Source: Sphingomonas sp. CCH9-E2
GTDB taxonomy: Bacteria; Pseudomonadota; Alphaproteobacteria; Sphingomonadales; Sphingomonadaceae
Assembly: GCF_001557215.1 (NCBI RefSeq)
Contig: NZ_LSJM01000024.1
Span: 1-30,731, forward strand
Direction of reading: 5' to 3'
Length of the DNA: 30,731 nt
This document shows positions 14,355-24,773 of this stretch, piece after piece (positions within the stretch are counted from its first letter, which is position 1; every line of letters begins with the position of its first letter). Made by a program: the position numbers and the translations under genes. Under the pieces are notes generated by a model, which ran no database searches, was not told the origin of the DNA, and saw only the letters and a program-made list of their open reading frames with translations.

Positions 14355-15805
14355 GTCGTCCGGAACAGCACCTGCGCCGCCGCCATCGACCATGCGCCGA
14401 GCACCGGGATCAGCAGATAGCCGAGCGGCGAGACGAACACCGCCGCTGCGGCGATCAGCCCGCCCTCAAGCGCGCTGTCGCCCTTGGCATAGGCCGGGGC
14501 CGGCTCGTCGAAATACATCGTCTTGACGATCTTGAGGTAATAGAAGGCACCGATCACCGACGCCGCGATACCGATCGCCGCGAGCGCGAACAGGTCCGCC
14601 TTCACCGCCGCCTCGAACACCGCGAACTTCGCCCAGAAGCCGAACAGCGGCGGAATGCCCGCGAGGCTGAACATGAAGATCGCGAGTGCCGCCGCCAGCG
14701 CCGGGCGCGTGCGCGACAGGCCCGAAAGGCTGGCGATCGTCTCGACCGGCTGGCCGTCGGCGTCGCGCATCTGCAGCACGACGAGGAAGCTGCCCAGCGT
14801 CATCACCACATAGATGGTGAGATAGGTCAGCACGCCCGCCACGCCCTCGGCCGTGCCCGCAGCAAGACCGATCAGCGCAAAGCCGACATTGTTGATCGAC
14901 GAATAGGCGAGCAGACGCTTGATATTCTGCTGACCGATCGCCGCAACCGCGCCGAGCACGATCGATGCGAGTGCAGCGAAGATCACGATCTGGCGCCAGT
15001 CGCTGGTCACCGGCCCCATCGCCTCGATCGCGACGCGGACCGACAGCGCCATAGCGGCGACCTTCGGCGCGCTGGCGAAGAAGGTGGTCACCGGGGTCGG
15101 TGCGCCTTCGTATACGTCCGGGGTCCACATGTGGAACGGCACCGCGGACATCTTGAACGCAAGGCCGGCGAACACGAACACAAGGCCAAACAGCAGGCCG
15201 GTGTTGCTGCCCGCCGCATAGGCCGCGGCGATGTCGCCGAACACCGTGGTCCCGCTGAAGCCATAAACCAGGCTGATGCCGTAAAGCAGGATGCCCGAGG
15301 CGAGCGATCCGAGGATGAAATACTTCAGGCCCGCTTCGGCCGAGCGCACATCGCGGCGCATGAAGCTGGCGAGGACATAGGAGGCAAGGCTGTTGAGCTC
15401 GAGCCCGACATAGAGCGTCAGCAGGTCGTTCGCCGACACCATGATCCCCATGCCCGCCGTCGCGAACAGGATCAGGATCGGATATTCGGGGCGCAGATCC
15501 TCACCCGAGGTGCGCGCGAAGAAGCGCGGCGCGATGATGATCGAGATCGCGGCGGCGAAGAAGATCAGCGCCTTGGCATAGACCGAAAACAGATCCGCGC
15601 GATACAGGCCGTCGAACGCGGTGCCGCCCGACGATGCCGGGCCGGTCAGCGCGATGCCGCCACCGATCAGCACGGCGACCGAGACCCAGCTCACCGCGCG
15701 TGACACGGCAGGACCACCCCAGGCGGCGACCATCAGCAGCGCCAGACCGCCCAGCGACAGGACGATCTCGGGCAGGACCATCGAAAGTTGTGCGGCGTAA
15801 TCCAT
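14351..15805 (-). CDS. nuoN: NADH-quinone oxidoreductase subunit N
   Basis: This 484-aa membrane subunit is one of the three antiporter-like proton channels of complex I. It has about 14 hydrophobic segments. Recognisable stretches are YVGLELNSLASYVLA with the conserved TM5 Glu, FKMSAVPFHMWTPDVYEGAP with the TM7 Lys, and LLAYSSINNVGFALIG with the TM8 region. The start is ATG 15805, overlapping the nuoM stop by one base (TGATG), and its stop overlaps the birA ATG. It is the last complex I gene in the cluster. Confidence 0.96.
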   Translation of the reverse strand: MDYAAQLSMVLPEIVLSLGGLALLMVAAWGGPAVSRAVSWVSVAVLIGGGIALTGPASSGGTAFDGLYRADLFSVYAKALIFFAAAISIIIAPRFFARTSGEDLRPEYPILILFATAGMGIMVSANDLLTLYVGLELNSLASYVLASFMRRDVRSAEAGLKYFILGSLASGILLYGISLVYGFSGTTVFGDIAAAYAAGSNTGLLFGLVFVFAGLAFKMSAVPFHMWTPDVYEGAPTPVTTFFASAPKVAAMALSVRVAIEAMGPVTSDWRQIVIFAALASIVLGAVAAIGQQNIKRLLAYSSINNVGFALIGLAAGTAEGVAGVLTYLTIYVVMTLGSFLVVLQMRDADGQPVETIASLSGLSRTRPALAAALAIFMFSLAGIPPLFGFWAKFAVFEAAVKADLFALAAIGIAASVIGAFYYLKIVKTMYFDEPAPAYAKGDSALEGGLIAAAAVFVSPLGYLLIPVLGAWSMAAAQVLFRTT

Positions 15806-17352
15806 CAGTGTGCCGCTCCATGTTCGGCAGATTTGTGCTCAGGCGCGTGCGCGGCCTTGGCCGCAGCCGGATTGCCGGGCGTCGGCAGGCTGTCGCCCGC
15901 CGGCTTCGCGCGCTCGATCCGCGCCAGCAGCGTCGCAACGTCGGCGCGCATCGGGGCGAGGAAGCTCTCGGGGTACACGCCCATCCACAACACCGCCGCC
16001 GCAATCGGCGCCAGCAGCGCCAGTTCGCGCTTGTTGAGGTCCGGCATCGCCTTGACGTCGTCCTTGGTCAGGTCACCGAACACGACGCGGCGGTAGAGAT
16101 AGAGCATATAGCCCGCGCCCAGGATGATGCCGGTGGTCGCGATCAGCGTCGCCAGCGTCGACACCTGGTACGTGCCCATCAGCGCCAGCAGCTCGCCGAC
16201 GAAGTTGCTCGTCCCCGGGAGGCCGACCGACGCCATCGTGAACAGCATGAACAGGATCGCATATTTCGGCATGTTGATCGCAAGGCCGCCATACCGGTCG
16301 ATCTCACGCGTGTGCAGGCGGTCATAGATCACGCCGACGCACAGGAACAGCGCGCCCGACACCAGGCCGTGGCCCAGCATAACCATCATCGCGCCCTCGA
16401 TCCCCTGCCGGTTGAAGGTGAACAGGCCCAGCGTCACGATCGCCATGTGCGCGACCGACGAATAGGCGATCAGCTTCTTCATGTCGTTCTGCACCAGCGC
16501 GATCAGCGAGGTGACGACCACCGCGATGCACGAAAGGCCGAACACCAGCCAGATCAGCTGCGCCGACGCCTCCGGGAACATCGGCAGGCTGAAGCGCAGG
16601 AAACCATAGCCGCCGAGCTTCAGCAGCACGCCCGCCAGGATCACCGACCCTGCGGTCGGCGCCTGCACGTGCGCGTCGGGCAACCAGGTATGGACCGGCC
16701 ACATCGGCATCTTGACCGCGAAGCTCGCGAAGAATGCCAGCCACAGCCAGGTCTGCACATGTGCCGGGAAGTCGTACGCCATCAGCTTCGGGATCGACGT
16801 CGTGTCCGCAGTGATGCTCATATACATCATCGCGATCAGCATCAGCAGCGAGCCGAGCAGCGTGTAGAGGAAGAATTTGTACGACGCGTAGATGCGGTTC
16901 GCCCCGCCCCAGATGCCGATGATCAGGAACATGGGGATCAGGCCGGCTTCGAAGAACATATAGAACAGGAAGATGTCCTGCGCTGCGAAGGTGCCGATCA
17001 TCAGCACTTCGGTGATCAGGAACGCCGCCATATATTCCGGCACGCGCTTCTCGATCGCGGTCCAGCTCGCCCCGATGCAGATCGGCATCAGGAAGACGGA
17101 CAGCATGATCAGCAGCAGCGCGAACCCGTCGATGCCCAGCGCCCAGGCGAAGCGGCCGAAGATCGGCGTATATTCGACGAACTGCCATTGCGGCCCGCCA
17201 ATCTCGAAATTGGCCCACAGCACACCGCCGAGCACCAGGTCGATCAGCGTCGCGCCCAGCGCGATCCAGCGCGCCTGATTGGCGCTGACGAACAAACATA
17301 CGACCGCGGCCACCAGCGGCACGATCAGCATGATGGAGAGAATGCCGCTCAT
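15805..17352 (-). CDS. nuoM: NADH-quinone oxidoreductase subunit M
   Basis: This 515-aa antiporter-like proton channel of the complex I membrane arm has about 14 hydrophobic segments, with [17 protein letters not shown] (TM5 Glu), [19 protein letters not shown] (TM7 Lys region) and [12 protein letters not shown]. The C-terminus is a hydrophilic, Ala/His/Lys-rich extension of roughly 30 residues ([22 protein letters not shown]) beyond the last helix. It starts at ATG 17352 inside the nuoL stop (ATGA). Confidence 0.96.
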   Translation of the reverse strand: MSGILSIMLIVPLVAAVVCLFVSANQARWIALGATLIDLVLGGVLWANFEIGGPQWQFVEYTPIFGRFAWALGIDGFALLLIMLSVFLMPICIGASWTAIEKRVPEYMAAFLITEVLMIGTFAAQDIFLFYMFFEAGLIPMFLIIGIWGGANRIYASYKFFLYTLLGSLLMLIAMMYMSITADTTSIPKLMAYDFPAHVQTWLWLAFFASFAVKMPMWPVHTWLPDAHVQAPTAGSVILAGVLLKLGGYGFLRFSLPMFPEASAQLIWLVFGLSCIAVVVTSLIALVQNDMKKLIAYSSVAHMAIVTLGLFTFNRQGIEGAMMVMLGHGLVSGALFLCVGVIYDRLHTREIDRYGGLAINMPKYAILFMLFTMASVGLPGTSNFVGELLALMGTYQVSTLATLIATTGIILGAGYMLYLYRRVVFGDLTKDDVKAMPDLNKRELALLAPIAAAVLWMGVYPESFLAPMRADVATLLARIERAKPAGDSLPTPGNPAAAKAAHAPEHKSAEHGAAH

Positions 17353-19475
17353 CGCGTGATCACCCAGGTAACGGCTGCGGTCAGGCCGATCAGCATGACG
17401 AACGCATAGCTATAGACATATCCGGACTGGAGGCGCCCGCTCCACACGCCCGCAAAGCGGACCAGCGCGGCCGAGCCATTCGGGCCGAAGCGGTCGATCG
17501 TCCCCTCGTCACCCTGCTTCCAGAACAGGCGGCCGAACCAGAAGGCGGGCTTCACGAACAGCACATTGTACAGCTCGTCGAAATACCACTTGTTCAGCAG
17601 GAACTTGTAGAGAAGCACGAACGTCTCGGTGAACTGACGCGGGATTTCCGGCTTGCGGATATAGGCAACCCACGCCCCGAACAGGCCGAGCAGCATGACG
17701 ATGCTGGCGGACAGCTTCACCCACAGCGGCACTTCATGCATCGCGTGCGCTAGGTGCTCGTCGAACGCGACCGCGCCCTTCCAGAAGATCTCACCCGCCT
17801 CGGGCTGGATGAAGAACTTGTTAAAGACGAAGCCGGCGAACACCGCACCAAGGCTCAGCACCAGCAGCGGGATCATCATCGGCAACGGGCTCTCATGCGG
17901 ATGATATCCGCCGGTGCCGTCCGCAGTCTCATGCGCACCATGTGCATGGGCATGCGGTTCGTGCCCGGCATCTTCCTGCGCCGGCGGGTTCTCCGCATGC
18001 GCCATCGCGTGGCCGTGCGCGTCGTCATGATGATGCGAGTCATGCAGCGCGTGCTGGATATGCTCCGACTGGGTCCAGCGCGGCTTGCCGAAGAAGGTCA
18101 GGAACATCAGGCGCCAGCTGTAGAAACTGGTGAGGAGCGCGGCGAACACGCCGACCCAGAACGCTGCCTGACCGCCACCCCCGGCTGCATACGCCGCCTC
18201 AAGGATCGCGTCCTTGGAGTGGAAGCCCGCGAACCCGGCATGGAGCCAGTAGATGCCGACGCCGGTGATCGCGAGCGTGCCCGCCATCATCGTCCAATAG
18301 GTGACCGGGATGTGCTTCCGCAGGCCGCCATAATAGCGCATGTCTTGCTCATGGTGCATCGCGTGGATCACCGAGCCCGCACCCAGGAACAGCAGCGCCT
18401 TGAAGAAGGCGTGGGTGAACAGGTGGAACATCGCCGCGCCATACATGCCGACGCCCGCGGCGAAGAACATGTAACCGAGCTGGGAACAGGTCGAATAGGC
18501 GATGACGCGCTTGATATCGGTCTGCGTCGTGCCGACCGTTGCGGCGAACAGACAGGTCGCGGCACCGATGAAGGTGACGAAGCCGAGTGCGATCGGAGCC
18601 TGTTCGAACAGCGGCGACAGGCGGCACACCATGAACACGCCCGCGGTGACCATCGTCGCCGCGTGGATCAGCGCCGACACCGGGGTCGGCCCCTCCATCG
18701 CGTCCGGCAACCAGGTGTGCAGGCCGAGCTGCGCCGACTTGCCCATCGCCCCGACGAACAGCAACAGGCAGAGCAATGTCAGCGTGTCGACGCGATAGCC
18801 GAGGAAGCCGATCGTGCTGCCGGCCATGCCGGGCGCGGCTTCCAGGATTTCGGGGATCGAGATGGTGCCGAACACCAGGAACACGCCGAAGATGCCGAGC
18901 ATGAAGCCAAGGTCGCCGACGCGGTTGACCACGAACGCCTTGATCGCGGCGGCATTGGCCGACGGCTTCTTGAACCAGAAACCGATCAGCAAATAGCTCG
19001 CGAGGCCCACGCCTTCCCAGCCGAAGAACATCTGCAGCAGGTTATCGGCGGTCACCAGCATCAGCATGGCGAAGGTGAACAGCGACAGATACGCGAAGAA
19101 GCGCGGCTGATCCGGATCCTCTTCCATGTACGACCAGCTGTAGAGGTGGACGAGGCTGGACACGCTGGTGATGACGACGAGCATCACCGCAGTGAGGCTG
19201 TCGACCCGGAGCGACCAAAGAACGTCCAGATCCCCGGACTTGATCCAGGTGAATACGGGACGAACTTCCCCACCGCCCGCGATCGCCCAGCCAGTATCGG
19301 GGCTAGGTGTGCCAGCGAGAAAATGAAGGAAGATAACCCAGCTCAGCCCAGCGGCGATGAACAGAGCCCCGGTCGTGACCACTTTGGGAAACAGCGAGCC
19401 AAAGGCGCGATTGCTGAATCCAGCAACAATCGCAGCCAGCAATGGCAGGAATACGATGGCGTAGATGTAACCCAT
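17349..19475 (-). CDS. nuoL: NADH-quinone oxidoreductase subunit L, with His-rich loop
   Basis: This 708-aa protein is the distal antiporter-like subunit of complex I, with the long lateral helix at its C-terminus. Typical motifs are [19 protein letters not shown] (TM5 Glu), [25 protein letters not shown] (TM7 Lys equivalent region) and [16 protein letters not shown]. It is longer than the E. coli protein (about 613 aa). Part of the excess is a hydrophilic loop at residues 472-527 (17895-18062) containing 16 histidines, between two hydrophobic segments and ending in YHPHESP. The rest of the protein looks complete. It overlaps nuoK by one base at its start and nuoM at its stop. Confidence 0.96.
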   Translation of the reverse strand: MGYIYAIVFLPLLAAIVAGFSNRAFGSLFPKVVTTGALFIAAGLSWVIFLHFLAGTPSPDTGWAIAGGGEVRPVFTWIKSGDLDVLWSLRVDSLTAVMLVVITSVSSLVHLYSWSYMEEDPDQPRFFAYLSLFTFAMLMLVTADNLLQMFFGWEGVGLASYLLIGFWFKKPSANAAAIKAFVVNRVGDLGFMLGIFGVFLVFGTISIPEILEAAPGMAGSTIGFLGYRVDTLTLLCLLLFVGAMGKSAQLGLHTWLPDAMEGPTPVSALIHAATMVTAGVFMVCRLSPLFEQAPIALGFVTFIGAATCLFAATVGTTQTDIKRVIAYSTCSQLGYMFFAAGVGMYGAAMFHLFTHAFFKALLFLGAGSVIHAMHHEQDMRYYGGLRKHIPVTYWTMMAGTLAITGVGIYWLHAGFAGFHSKDAILEAAYAAGGGGQAAFWVGVFAALLTSFYSWRLMFLTFFGKPRWTQSEHIQHALHDSHHHDDAHGHAMAHAENPPAQEDAGHEPHAHAHGAHETADGTGGYHPHESPLPMMIPLLVLSLGAVFAGFVFNKFFIQPEAGEIFWKGAVAFDEHLAHAMHEVPLWVKLSASIVMLLGLFGAWVAYIRKPEIPRQFTETFVLLYKFLLNKWYFDELYNVLFVKPAFWFGRLFWKQGDEGTIDRFGPNGSAALVRFAGVWSGRLQSGYVYSYAFVMLIGLTAAVTWVITR

Positions 19476-19780
19476 CAGCCCTTCATCCGATTGACGTCGT
19501 CGACCGAGATCGTGCCGCGGCCGCGGAAATAGATGACAAGGATGGCAAGGCCGATCGCGGCCTCACCCGCCGCAACGGTCAGCACGAACATGGCGAACAC
19601 CTGCCCCACCAGATCGCCGAGGTACGACGAGAAGGCGACGAGGTTGAGGTTCACGCTCAGCAGGATCAGCTCGATCGCCATCAGGATGACGATGAGGTTC
19701 TTGCGGTTCATGAAGATGCCGAGCACGCCCATGGTGAACAGGATCGCGCTGACGACGAGGTAATGCGTGAGGCCGATCAC
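19475..19780 (-). CDS. nuoK: NADH-quinone oxidoreductase subunit K
   Basis: This is a 101-aa protein with three transmembrane helices and the conserved membrane glutamates in [20 protein letters not shown] and [13 protein letters not shown], which form part of the proton path between NuoH and the antiporter subunits. The start is GTG 19780 (ATCGGCCTCACG follows), overlapping the nuoJ stop as GTGA. The longer open frame upstream runs through nuoJ in another frame and is not coding. Confidence 0.95.
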   Translation of the reverse strand: MIGLTHYLVVSAILFTMGVLGIFMNRKNLIVILMAIELILLSVNLNLVAFSSYLGDLVGQVFAMFVLTVAAGEAAIGLAILVIYFRGRGTISVDDVNRMKG

Positions 19781-20397
19781 AGCTCCACCCCCTGCCCGAC
19801 GGGCTGATTGACGTTGCGGATGGCGTCCTTCTGACGCCGGTTGATCTGGCGCCAGACATTCTGCTTCATCACCCCGCCGCGCTGGCGGTGGGTCAGCACG
19901 ATCGCGCCGACCATGGCGACGAGCAGGATGAAGCCGGCGGCCTCGAACAGATAGAGATAGCGGCTGTAGAGCAGCAGCCCGATCGCCTCGACATTGGATA
20001 CCTGACCCAGCGCGGCGTCGGTCGGCGCGATCCGCTTGGCAAGGTCGATCTTGCCCGCGGTCCACGCCATCGTGCCGATCACGATCTCCGCCGCCAGCGC
20101 CACCGCGATGGCCAGGCCGAACACGGCATAGCGCACGAACCCGGCGCGCAGCTCGGCAAAGTCGATGTCGAGCATCATCACGACGAACAGGAACAACACC
20201 GCGACCGCGCCGACATAGACGATGACCAGCAGCATCGCGATGAACTCCGCCCCCGCCAGCACCATCAGGCCGGCGGCGTTGAAGAAGGCGAGGATCAGCC
20301 ACAGCACCGAATGAACGGGATTGCGGGCGGTAATCGTCATCGCGGCGGAGAGGATCACCACCCCGGCGAAGAGATAGAAGGCGATTGCCTGGATCAT
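19777..20397 (-). CDS. nuoJ: NADH-quinone oxidoreductase subunit J
   Basis: This is a 206-aa membrane subunit of complex I with five predicted helices, including [18 protein letters not shown], the region with the pi-bulge helix TM3 involved in the active/deactive transition. [30 protein letters not shown] is the family's typical C-terminal pair. ATG 20397 has GGAG 8 nt upstream. Unlike most nuo genes here it is not overlapped by its predecessor: 135 bp with a palindrome pair separate it from nuoI. Confidence 0.95.
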   Translation of the reverse strand: MIQAIAFYLFAGVVILSAAMTITARNPVHSVLWLILAFFNAAGLMVLAGAEFIAMLLVIVYVGAVAVLFLFVVMMLDIDFAELRAGFVRYAVFGLAIAVALAAEIVIGTMAWTAGKIDLAKRIAPTDAALGQVSNVEAIGLLLYSRYLYLFEAAGFILLVAMVGAIVLTHRQRGGVMKQNVWRQINRRQKDAIRNVNQPVGQGVEL

Positions 20398-20408
20398 GCG
20401 AACAACTC

Positions 20409-20490
20409 CGTCGCCCCGGCGAAGGCCGGGGCCGCCAGTGGCCCGCGCACGCCCCCAAACTTGGCGATCCCGGCCTGCGCCGGGATGACG
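20409..20490. repeat. Paired REP-like palindromes between nuoI and nuoJ
   Basis: The left arm 20409-20436 (cgtcgccccggcgaaggccg...) and right arm 20463-20490 are inverted copies of 28 bp with five differences, most of which would still pair as G-U in RNA. Each arm is a small hairpin. The left arm is nearly identical to the left arm of the element at 22672-22753, so two copies of one family lie inside the nuo cluster. Confidence 0.85.
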
Positions 20491-20532
20491 GGTGAATGGT
20501 GAATCATCGTCTGTCCCACTGTTGCCGCGCGC

Positions 20533-21018
20533 TTACCGATACGGCGCATCGGCGGCAAGGTTCGCGGCGATTGCGCGTTCCCAGCGGTCGCCGTTCGCGA
20601 GCAGCTTGTCCTTGTGATAGATCAGCTCCTCACGGGTTTCGGTCGCGAATTCGAAGTTCGGCCCCTCGACAATGGCGTCCACCGGGCATGCCTCCTGGCA
20701 CAGACCGCAATAGATGCACTTGGTCATGTCGATGTCGTAGCGCGTGGTGCGGCGGCTGCCGTCGTCACGCGGTTCCGCCTCGATCGTGATCGCCAGCGCC
20801 GGGCACACCGCCTCGCACAGCTTGCACGCGATGCAGCGCTCTTCGCCGTTGGGATAACGACGCAGCGCATGCTCGCCGCGGAAGCGGGGCGAGATCGGGT
20901 TCTTCTCGTACGGATAGTTGATCGTCGCCTTGGGCTTGAAGAAATACTTCAGCGTGAGGGCATGCGCCTTCACGAACTCCCACAGGGTGAAGGATCGGAC
21001 GAGTTGGGCGACGCTCAT
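20533..21018 (-). CDS. nuoI: NADH-quinone oxidoreductase subunit I (two [4Fe-4S] clusters)
   Basis: This 161-aa subunit of the connecting module carries clusters N6a and N6b. The two ligand sets are [12 protein letters not shown] and [12 protein letters not shown], each completing the other cluster in the usual crossed way. It begins [10 protein letters not shown] at ATG 21018, overlapping the stop of the 197-aa exported-protein gene (ATGA). An AGGT site lies about 10 nt upstream. It follows nuoH only after that inserted gene. The 135-bp gap after its stop holds a palindrome pair. Confidence 0.96.
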   Translation of the reverse strand: MSVAQLVRSFTLWEFVKAHALTLKYFFKPKATINYPYEKNPISPRFRGEHALRRYPNGEERCIACKLCEAVCPALAITIEAEPRDDGSRRTTRYDIDMTKCIYCGLCQEACPVDAIVEGPNFEFATETREELIYHKDKLLANGDRWERAIAANLAADAPYR

Positions 21019-21608
21019 TTCAGAGATACCTGGATGCACGGGTTGATGACGTTGCCGTCACGATCAATGTCCTTATTCATAGTCAGGATCGCGCTACGTT
21101 CGCCGCGCATTACTCGGCGAGTAAGCTGTCCGCACGCGGAATCAGGATGGTCAGCGTAGGCTTGTGCATACTGGTCAATGCGCGTCCACTCTACACCGCG
21201 CCGACGAAATGCTTCATGGGCATCGATCCGCCGCAATTCGCGCTCCGAGAACCGGCTCCGAACGATCTTCAGCTCGTATATCTTTGCACCGTCTGCACTA
21301 TAGGGGTGGCGAAAATCGACGTAACAATTGTCCAAGGCAAGTGCCGACACTTCGGCATCACCGACTTTTGTTTTTTCGGGCAAGCAAGCCCCACCCTTAG
21401 AACAGAAAACTGCCCCCGTCTTCTCAATTCGATACTGGGTGACACGCTCAAACTTGCGCCCCTTCTCGAAGCGGACGGTCCCCCCGTAGATCAACGCCGA
21501 GCCATTTTGCAGGATGGTCGCAGTGCAAGGTTCCGCAGCTCGCGCCTCGCCGGTAAAAGCTGCGAGGGCAGCCAAGCCGACTAGAAGCGACACCGCGTTC
21601 ACGCTCAC
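21015..21608 (-). CDS. Unknown exported cysteine-rich protein inserted between nuoH and nuoI
   Basis: This 197-aa protein is not recognised. Residues 5-19 are hydrophobic and end in GEARA, so a Sec signal peptide cleaved near residue 24 is likely and the product should be periplasmic. The mature part is hydrophilic and has six cysteines (in EPCTA, VFCSK, ACLPE, NCYVD, ACGQL and PCIQV), an even number compatible with three disulfides. The gene starts at GTG 21608, overlapping the nuoH stop (GTGA), and ends overlapping nuoI (ATGA). It looks built into the operon, yet its base composition is visibly more AT-rich than nuoH and nuoI. It is not a known complex I subunit. It may be an accessory factor or a recent insertion. 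Confidence 0.75.
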   Translation of the reverse strand: MSVNAVSLLVGLAALAAFTGEARAAEPCTATILQNGSALIYGGTVRFEKGRKFERVTQYRIEKTGAVFCSKGGACLPEKTKVGDAEVSALALDNCYVDFRHPYSADGAKIYELKIVRSRFSERELRRIDAHEAFRRRGVEWTRIDQYAQAYADHPDSACGQLTRRVMRGERSAILTMNKDIDRDGNVINPCIQVSLK

Positions 21609-22660
21609 AGCCCCACCCGCTGGATCATCAGCCAGCCCGACACCGCGAACACGAAGAACAGGGACAGCGGCAGGAAGATCTTCCAGCCCAGGCGCATCAG
21701 CTGGTCATAGCGGTAGCGCGGGACGGTCGCCTTGATCCACGAGAAGATGAAGAAGAAGACGAGGATCTTGATGAACAGCCAGATGATGCCCGGAACGTCG
21801 AAGCCCGGGATCAGGTCGATGTTGAGCGGGGGCAGATAGCCACCCCAGAACAGCACCGCGTTGAGCGTGCACATCAGGATGACGTTGGCATATTCGCCCA
21901 GCCAGTAGAGCGCAAAGGCCATCGACGAATATTCGGTCTGATAGCCCGCGACCAGCTCGCTCTCCGCCTCGGTCAGGTCGAACGGCGCGCGCGCGGTTTC
22001 GGCGAGCGCGGAGATCAGGAACACCACCGCCATCGGGAACAGCAGCGGGTTGAAGCCGAAGCCGTTGAAGATGCCCAGCACATGCCCCTGCTGCGCATTG
22101 ACGATACCCGACAGGTTGAACGTCCCCGCCCACAGCACCACCGCGATCAGCACGAAACCGATCGAGACTTCATAGCTGACCATCTGCGCCGCAGCGCGGA
22201 TCGCCGAGTAGAAGGGATATTTGGAGTTCGACGCCCAGCCGGCGAGGATCACGCCATACACGCCCAGCGACGATGCCGCGAGGATGTAGAGCAGGCCGAC
22301 ATTGATGTTCGACAGCACCACGCCCGCCTGGAACGGGATCACCGCCCATACGATCAGCGCGACGGTGAAGGTGATGATCGGCGCGAGCAGGAACAGGCCC
22401 TTGTTCGCGCTCGACGGGATGATGGTTTCCTGAAGGAAGACCTTTAGCCCGTCCGCGAACGACTGAAGCAGGCCGAGCGGGCCGACGACGTTCGGACCAC
22501 GGCGCAGCGCCATCGCCGCCCAGATCTTGCGATCGGCATAGATGATCATCGCGACCGCCAGCATCAGCGGCAGCGCGATCAGCAGGATGCCGAGAATCGT
22601 CGCGACGAACCACGCCCATTCGAAGGACATGCCGAGGGTGTTCTGGAAGAATGCGGTCAT
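21605..22660 (-). CDS. nuoH: NADH-quinone oxidoreductase subunit H
   Basis: This 351-aa membrane subunit lies at the junction with the peripheral arm and forms much of the quinone chamber. Family stretches are [21 protein letters not shown] near the N-terminus, [26 protein letters not shown], and [25 protein letters not shown] with the acidic residues of the E-channel. About eight to nine helices are predicted. The start is ATG 22660. The 106 bp upstream, between nuoG and nuoH, hold a palindrome pair. The stop overlaps the next, non-nuo gene. Confidence 0.96.
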   Translation of the reverse strand: MTAFFQNTLGMSFEWAWFVATILGILLIALPLMLAVAMIIYADRKIWAAMALRRGPNVVGPLGLLQSFADGLKVFLQETIIPSSANKGLFLLAPIITFTVALIVWAVIPFQAGVVLSNINVGLLYILAASSLGVYGVILAGWASNSKYPFYSAIRAAAQMVSYEVSIGFVLIAVVLWAGTFNLSGIVNAQQGHVLGIFNGFGFNPLLFPMAVVFLISALAETARAPFDLTEAESELVAGYQTEYSSMAFALYWLGEYANVILMCTLNAVLFWGGYLPPLNIDLIPGFDVPGIIWLFIKILVFFFIFSWIKATVPRYRYDQLMRLGWKIFLPLSLFFVFAVSGWLMIQRVGL

Positions 22661-22671
22661 GCGGACTGCCC

Positions 22672-22753
22672 CGTCGCCCCGGCGAAGGCCGGGGCCGCTA
22701 GAAATTGAACTGCGCGCTTGCCGCGGGCGGCCCCGGCCTGCGCCGGGGCGACG
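22672..22753. repeat. Paired REP-like palindromes between nuoG and nuoH
   Basis: Arms 22672-22698 and 22727-22753 are 27-bp inverted copies with one mismatch; each is also a small hairpin (ccccggc-gaag-gccgggg type). In the nuo mRNA it can form a very stable 27-bp stem with a 28-nt loop. The left arm repeats the first 27 bases of the element at 20409, so these are two members of one family. Confidence 0.88.
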
Positions 22754-22766
22754 AGACGAAGTGTGC

Positions 22767-24773
22767 TCATTCCGCCGCCTCCGCGAAATCCTGGCCGTGG
22801 ATCAGTTCGGCCGAGCAGCGCTGCATCGTCGGCGATGCGCGGCAGATGGCGTTGGTCAGGTAGAAGTCGGCGATCGGATACGCGACCTCCCCATCCCCCT
22901 TGGCATCCAGCGCGGGCGGGTTCCAGTCGAAGCTGGCGAGCCCTTCGCTGCCGAGCGCCGGCACTTCGGCGGCCATCGCCGCGCGCAGTTCGCCGAAGCT
23001 GTCGAACGGCAGCGTCTTGCCCATCACCTCGGACAGCGCGCGCAGGATCGTCCAGTCCTCACGCGCGTCGCCGGGGGCCGAAACCGCCTTCTCGCTGCGC
23101 TGGACCCGGCCTTCCAGGTTCACATAGGTGCCGTGTTTTTCCGCATAGCTCGCGCCCGGCAGGATCACGTCCGCCGCATGCGCGCCCTTGTCGCCATGAT
23201 GGCCGATATAGACGTTGAAGCTGTTGGCGAAGGCCGAGAAATCGACCTCGTCCGCGCCGAGGAAGAAGGTCAGCTTCGGCTCTGCCGCGACGATGTCGGC
23301 AATGCCGCCCTTCGACGCGAAACCGAGCATCAGACCGCCCATGCGGCTCGCCGCCATGTGCAGGACGTTGAAGCCGTTCCAGCCCTCACGCACCAGATCG
23401 AGCTTCTTCGCCAGCGCCAGCGCCGCGCCATGCCCGTTCTTGAGCGCCGCGCCGCCGACGATCACCATCGGGCGCGCGGCATCCTTGAACGCATCCGCCG
23501 CCGCCTGCGGCAACTTGCCGAGCAAGCCGAGGTCGTTGCCGAGCCAGGTGGTCTTGTAGGTCAGATCGACTTCCGGCCCGATCGCGAACACCTTGGCGCC
23601 GCGCTTGATCGCCTTGCGCACGCGGGTGTTCACCAGCGGCGCTTCCCAGCGCAGGTTCGTGCCGACGAGCAGGATCACGTCCGCCGTCTCGACGCCCGCG
23701 ATGGTGGTGTTGAAATTCACCGCCGACAGCGACGACGTGTCATAGGCCATGCCGGTTTGACGCCCTTCGAGCAGGGTCGAGCCGAACGACTGGACCAGCT
23801 TCTTGGCGGCAAAGATCGTCTCGCAATCGAGCAGGTCGCCATGGATCGCGGCGACCTTGTCCCCCGCGCCCTTGGCCGCGACGGCGATGGCGGCGAACGC
23901 CTCGTCCCACGTCGCCTCGACCAGCTTGCCGTCCTTGCGGACATAGGGCTTGTCGAGCCGGCGGAAGCTGAGGCCGTCGACATGGTGGCGCGTCTTGTCG
24001 TGCGCCCATTCCTCGTTCACGTCTTCGTTGATGCGCGGCAGCACGCGCAGCACGCCGCGCCCACGGCTGTCGATGCGGATGTTGGTGCCGACCGCGTCCA
24101 TCACGTCGATCGCCAGCGTCTTCTTGAGCTCCCACGGCCGCGCTTCGAACGCATAGGGCTTCGACGTCAGCGCGCCGACCGGGCACAGGTCGACGACATT
24201 GCCCGACAGTTCGGACGTCACCGCCTGTTCGAGATAGCTGGTGATCTGCATATTCTCGCCGCGATAGATCGCGCCGATTTCCTCAACGCCCGCAACCTCT
24301 TCGGCAAAGCGGACGCAGCGGGTGCACTGGATGCAGCGGGTCATCACCGTCTTGACGATGGGACCCATATATTTCTCGGTCACCGCGCGCTTGTTTTCGG
24401 TGTAGCGCGAATGGCCACGACCATAGGCGACCGACTGGTCCTGCAGATCGCACTCGCCGCCCTGATCGCAGATCGGGCAATCGAGCGGATGGTTGATCAG
24501 CAGGAACTCCATCACGCCTTCGCGCGCGGCCTTCACCATCGCGCTGTCGGTGCGGACGTCCTGATTATCAGCGGCGGGCAGCGCGCACGACGCCTGCGGC
24601 TTGGGCGGCCCGGGCTTCACCTCGACCAGGCACATGCGGCAATTGCCGGCGATGCTCAGCCGTTCATGATAGCAGAAACGCGGGATTTCCTTGCCCGCAG
24701 CCTCGCACGCCTGGAGCACGGTGGCGCCGGCGGGGACTTCGACTTCGATCCCGTCAACGGTTAGCTTGGGCAT
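22767..24773 (-). CDS. nuoG: NADH-quinone oxidoreductase subunit G
   Basis: This 668-aa protein is close to the length of mitochondrial and alphaproteobacterial subunits and shorter than the E. coli protein. It carries three clusters: N1b [2Fe-2S] in [16 protein letters not shown] plus a later Cys, N5 with [14 protein letters not shown] (His plus three Cys), and N4 with [11 protein letters not shown] and DLCPVGAL. A degenerate molybdopterin-oxidoreductase-like domain follows. There is no extra N7 cluster motif that I can see. ATG 24773 overlaps the nuoF stop as TAATG. Confidence 0.96.
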   Translation of the reverse strand: MPKLTVDGIEVEVPAGATVLQACEAAGKEIPRFCYHERLSIAGNCRMCLVEVKPGPPKPQASCALPAADNQDVRTDSAMVKAAREGVMEFLLINHPLDCPICDQGGECDLQDQSVAYGRGHSRYTENKRAVTEKYMGPIVKTVMTRCIQCTRCVRFAEEVAGVEEIGAIYRGENMQITSYLEQAVTSELSGNVVDLCPVGALTSKPYAFEARPWELKKTLAIDVMDAVGTNIRIDSRGRGVLRVLPRINEDVNEEWAHDKTRHHVDGLSFRRLDKPYVRKDGKLVEATWDEAFAAIAVAAKGAGDKVAAIHGDLLDCETIFAAKKLVQSFGSTLLEGRQTGMAYDTSSLSAVNFNTTIAGVETADVILLVGTNLRWEAPLVNTRVRKAIKRGAKVFAIGPEVDLTYKTTWLGNDLGLLGKLPQAAADAFKDAARPMVIVGGAALKNGHGAALALAKKLDLVREGWNGFNVLHMAASRMGGLMLGFASKGGIADIVAAEPKLTFFLGADEVDFSAFANSFNVYIGHHGDKGAHAADVILPGASYAEKHGTYVNLEGRVQRSEKAVSAPGDAREDWTILRALSEVMGKTLPFDSFGELRAAMAAEVPALGSEGLASFDWNPPALDAKGDGEVAYPIADFYLTNAICRASPTMQRCSAELIHGQDFAEAAE

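Noticed and set aside
15634..17409. A 591-codon open frame on the + strand
   Set aside because: It is antisense to nuoM and the start of nuoN, with the same Arg/His/Gln-rich shadow composition.
17754..19532. A 592-codon open frame on the + strand
   Set aside because: It lies opposite nuoL, which has full family motifs. The + strand translation is rich in Arg, His, Asp and Gln with no fold-like pattern, as expected for the antisense of a GC-rich membrane-protein gene.
21015..21608. Possibility that this exported protein is a divergent complex I subunit homologous to a known nuo gene
   Set aside because: All 14 nuo subunits are already present elsewhere in the cluster, and it has a cleavable signal, which no core subunit has.
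22542..24764. A 740-codon open frame on the + strand
   Set aside because: It is antisense to nuoG, whose three iron-sulfur motifs and length are conserved.
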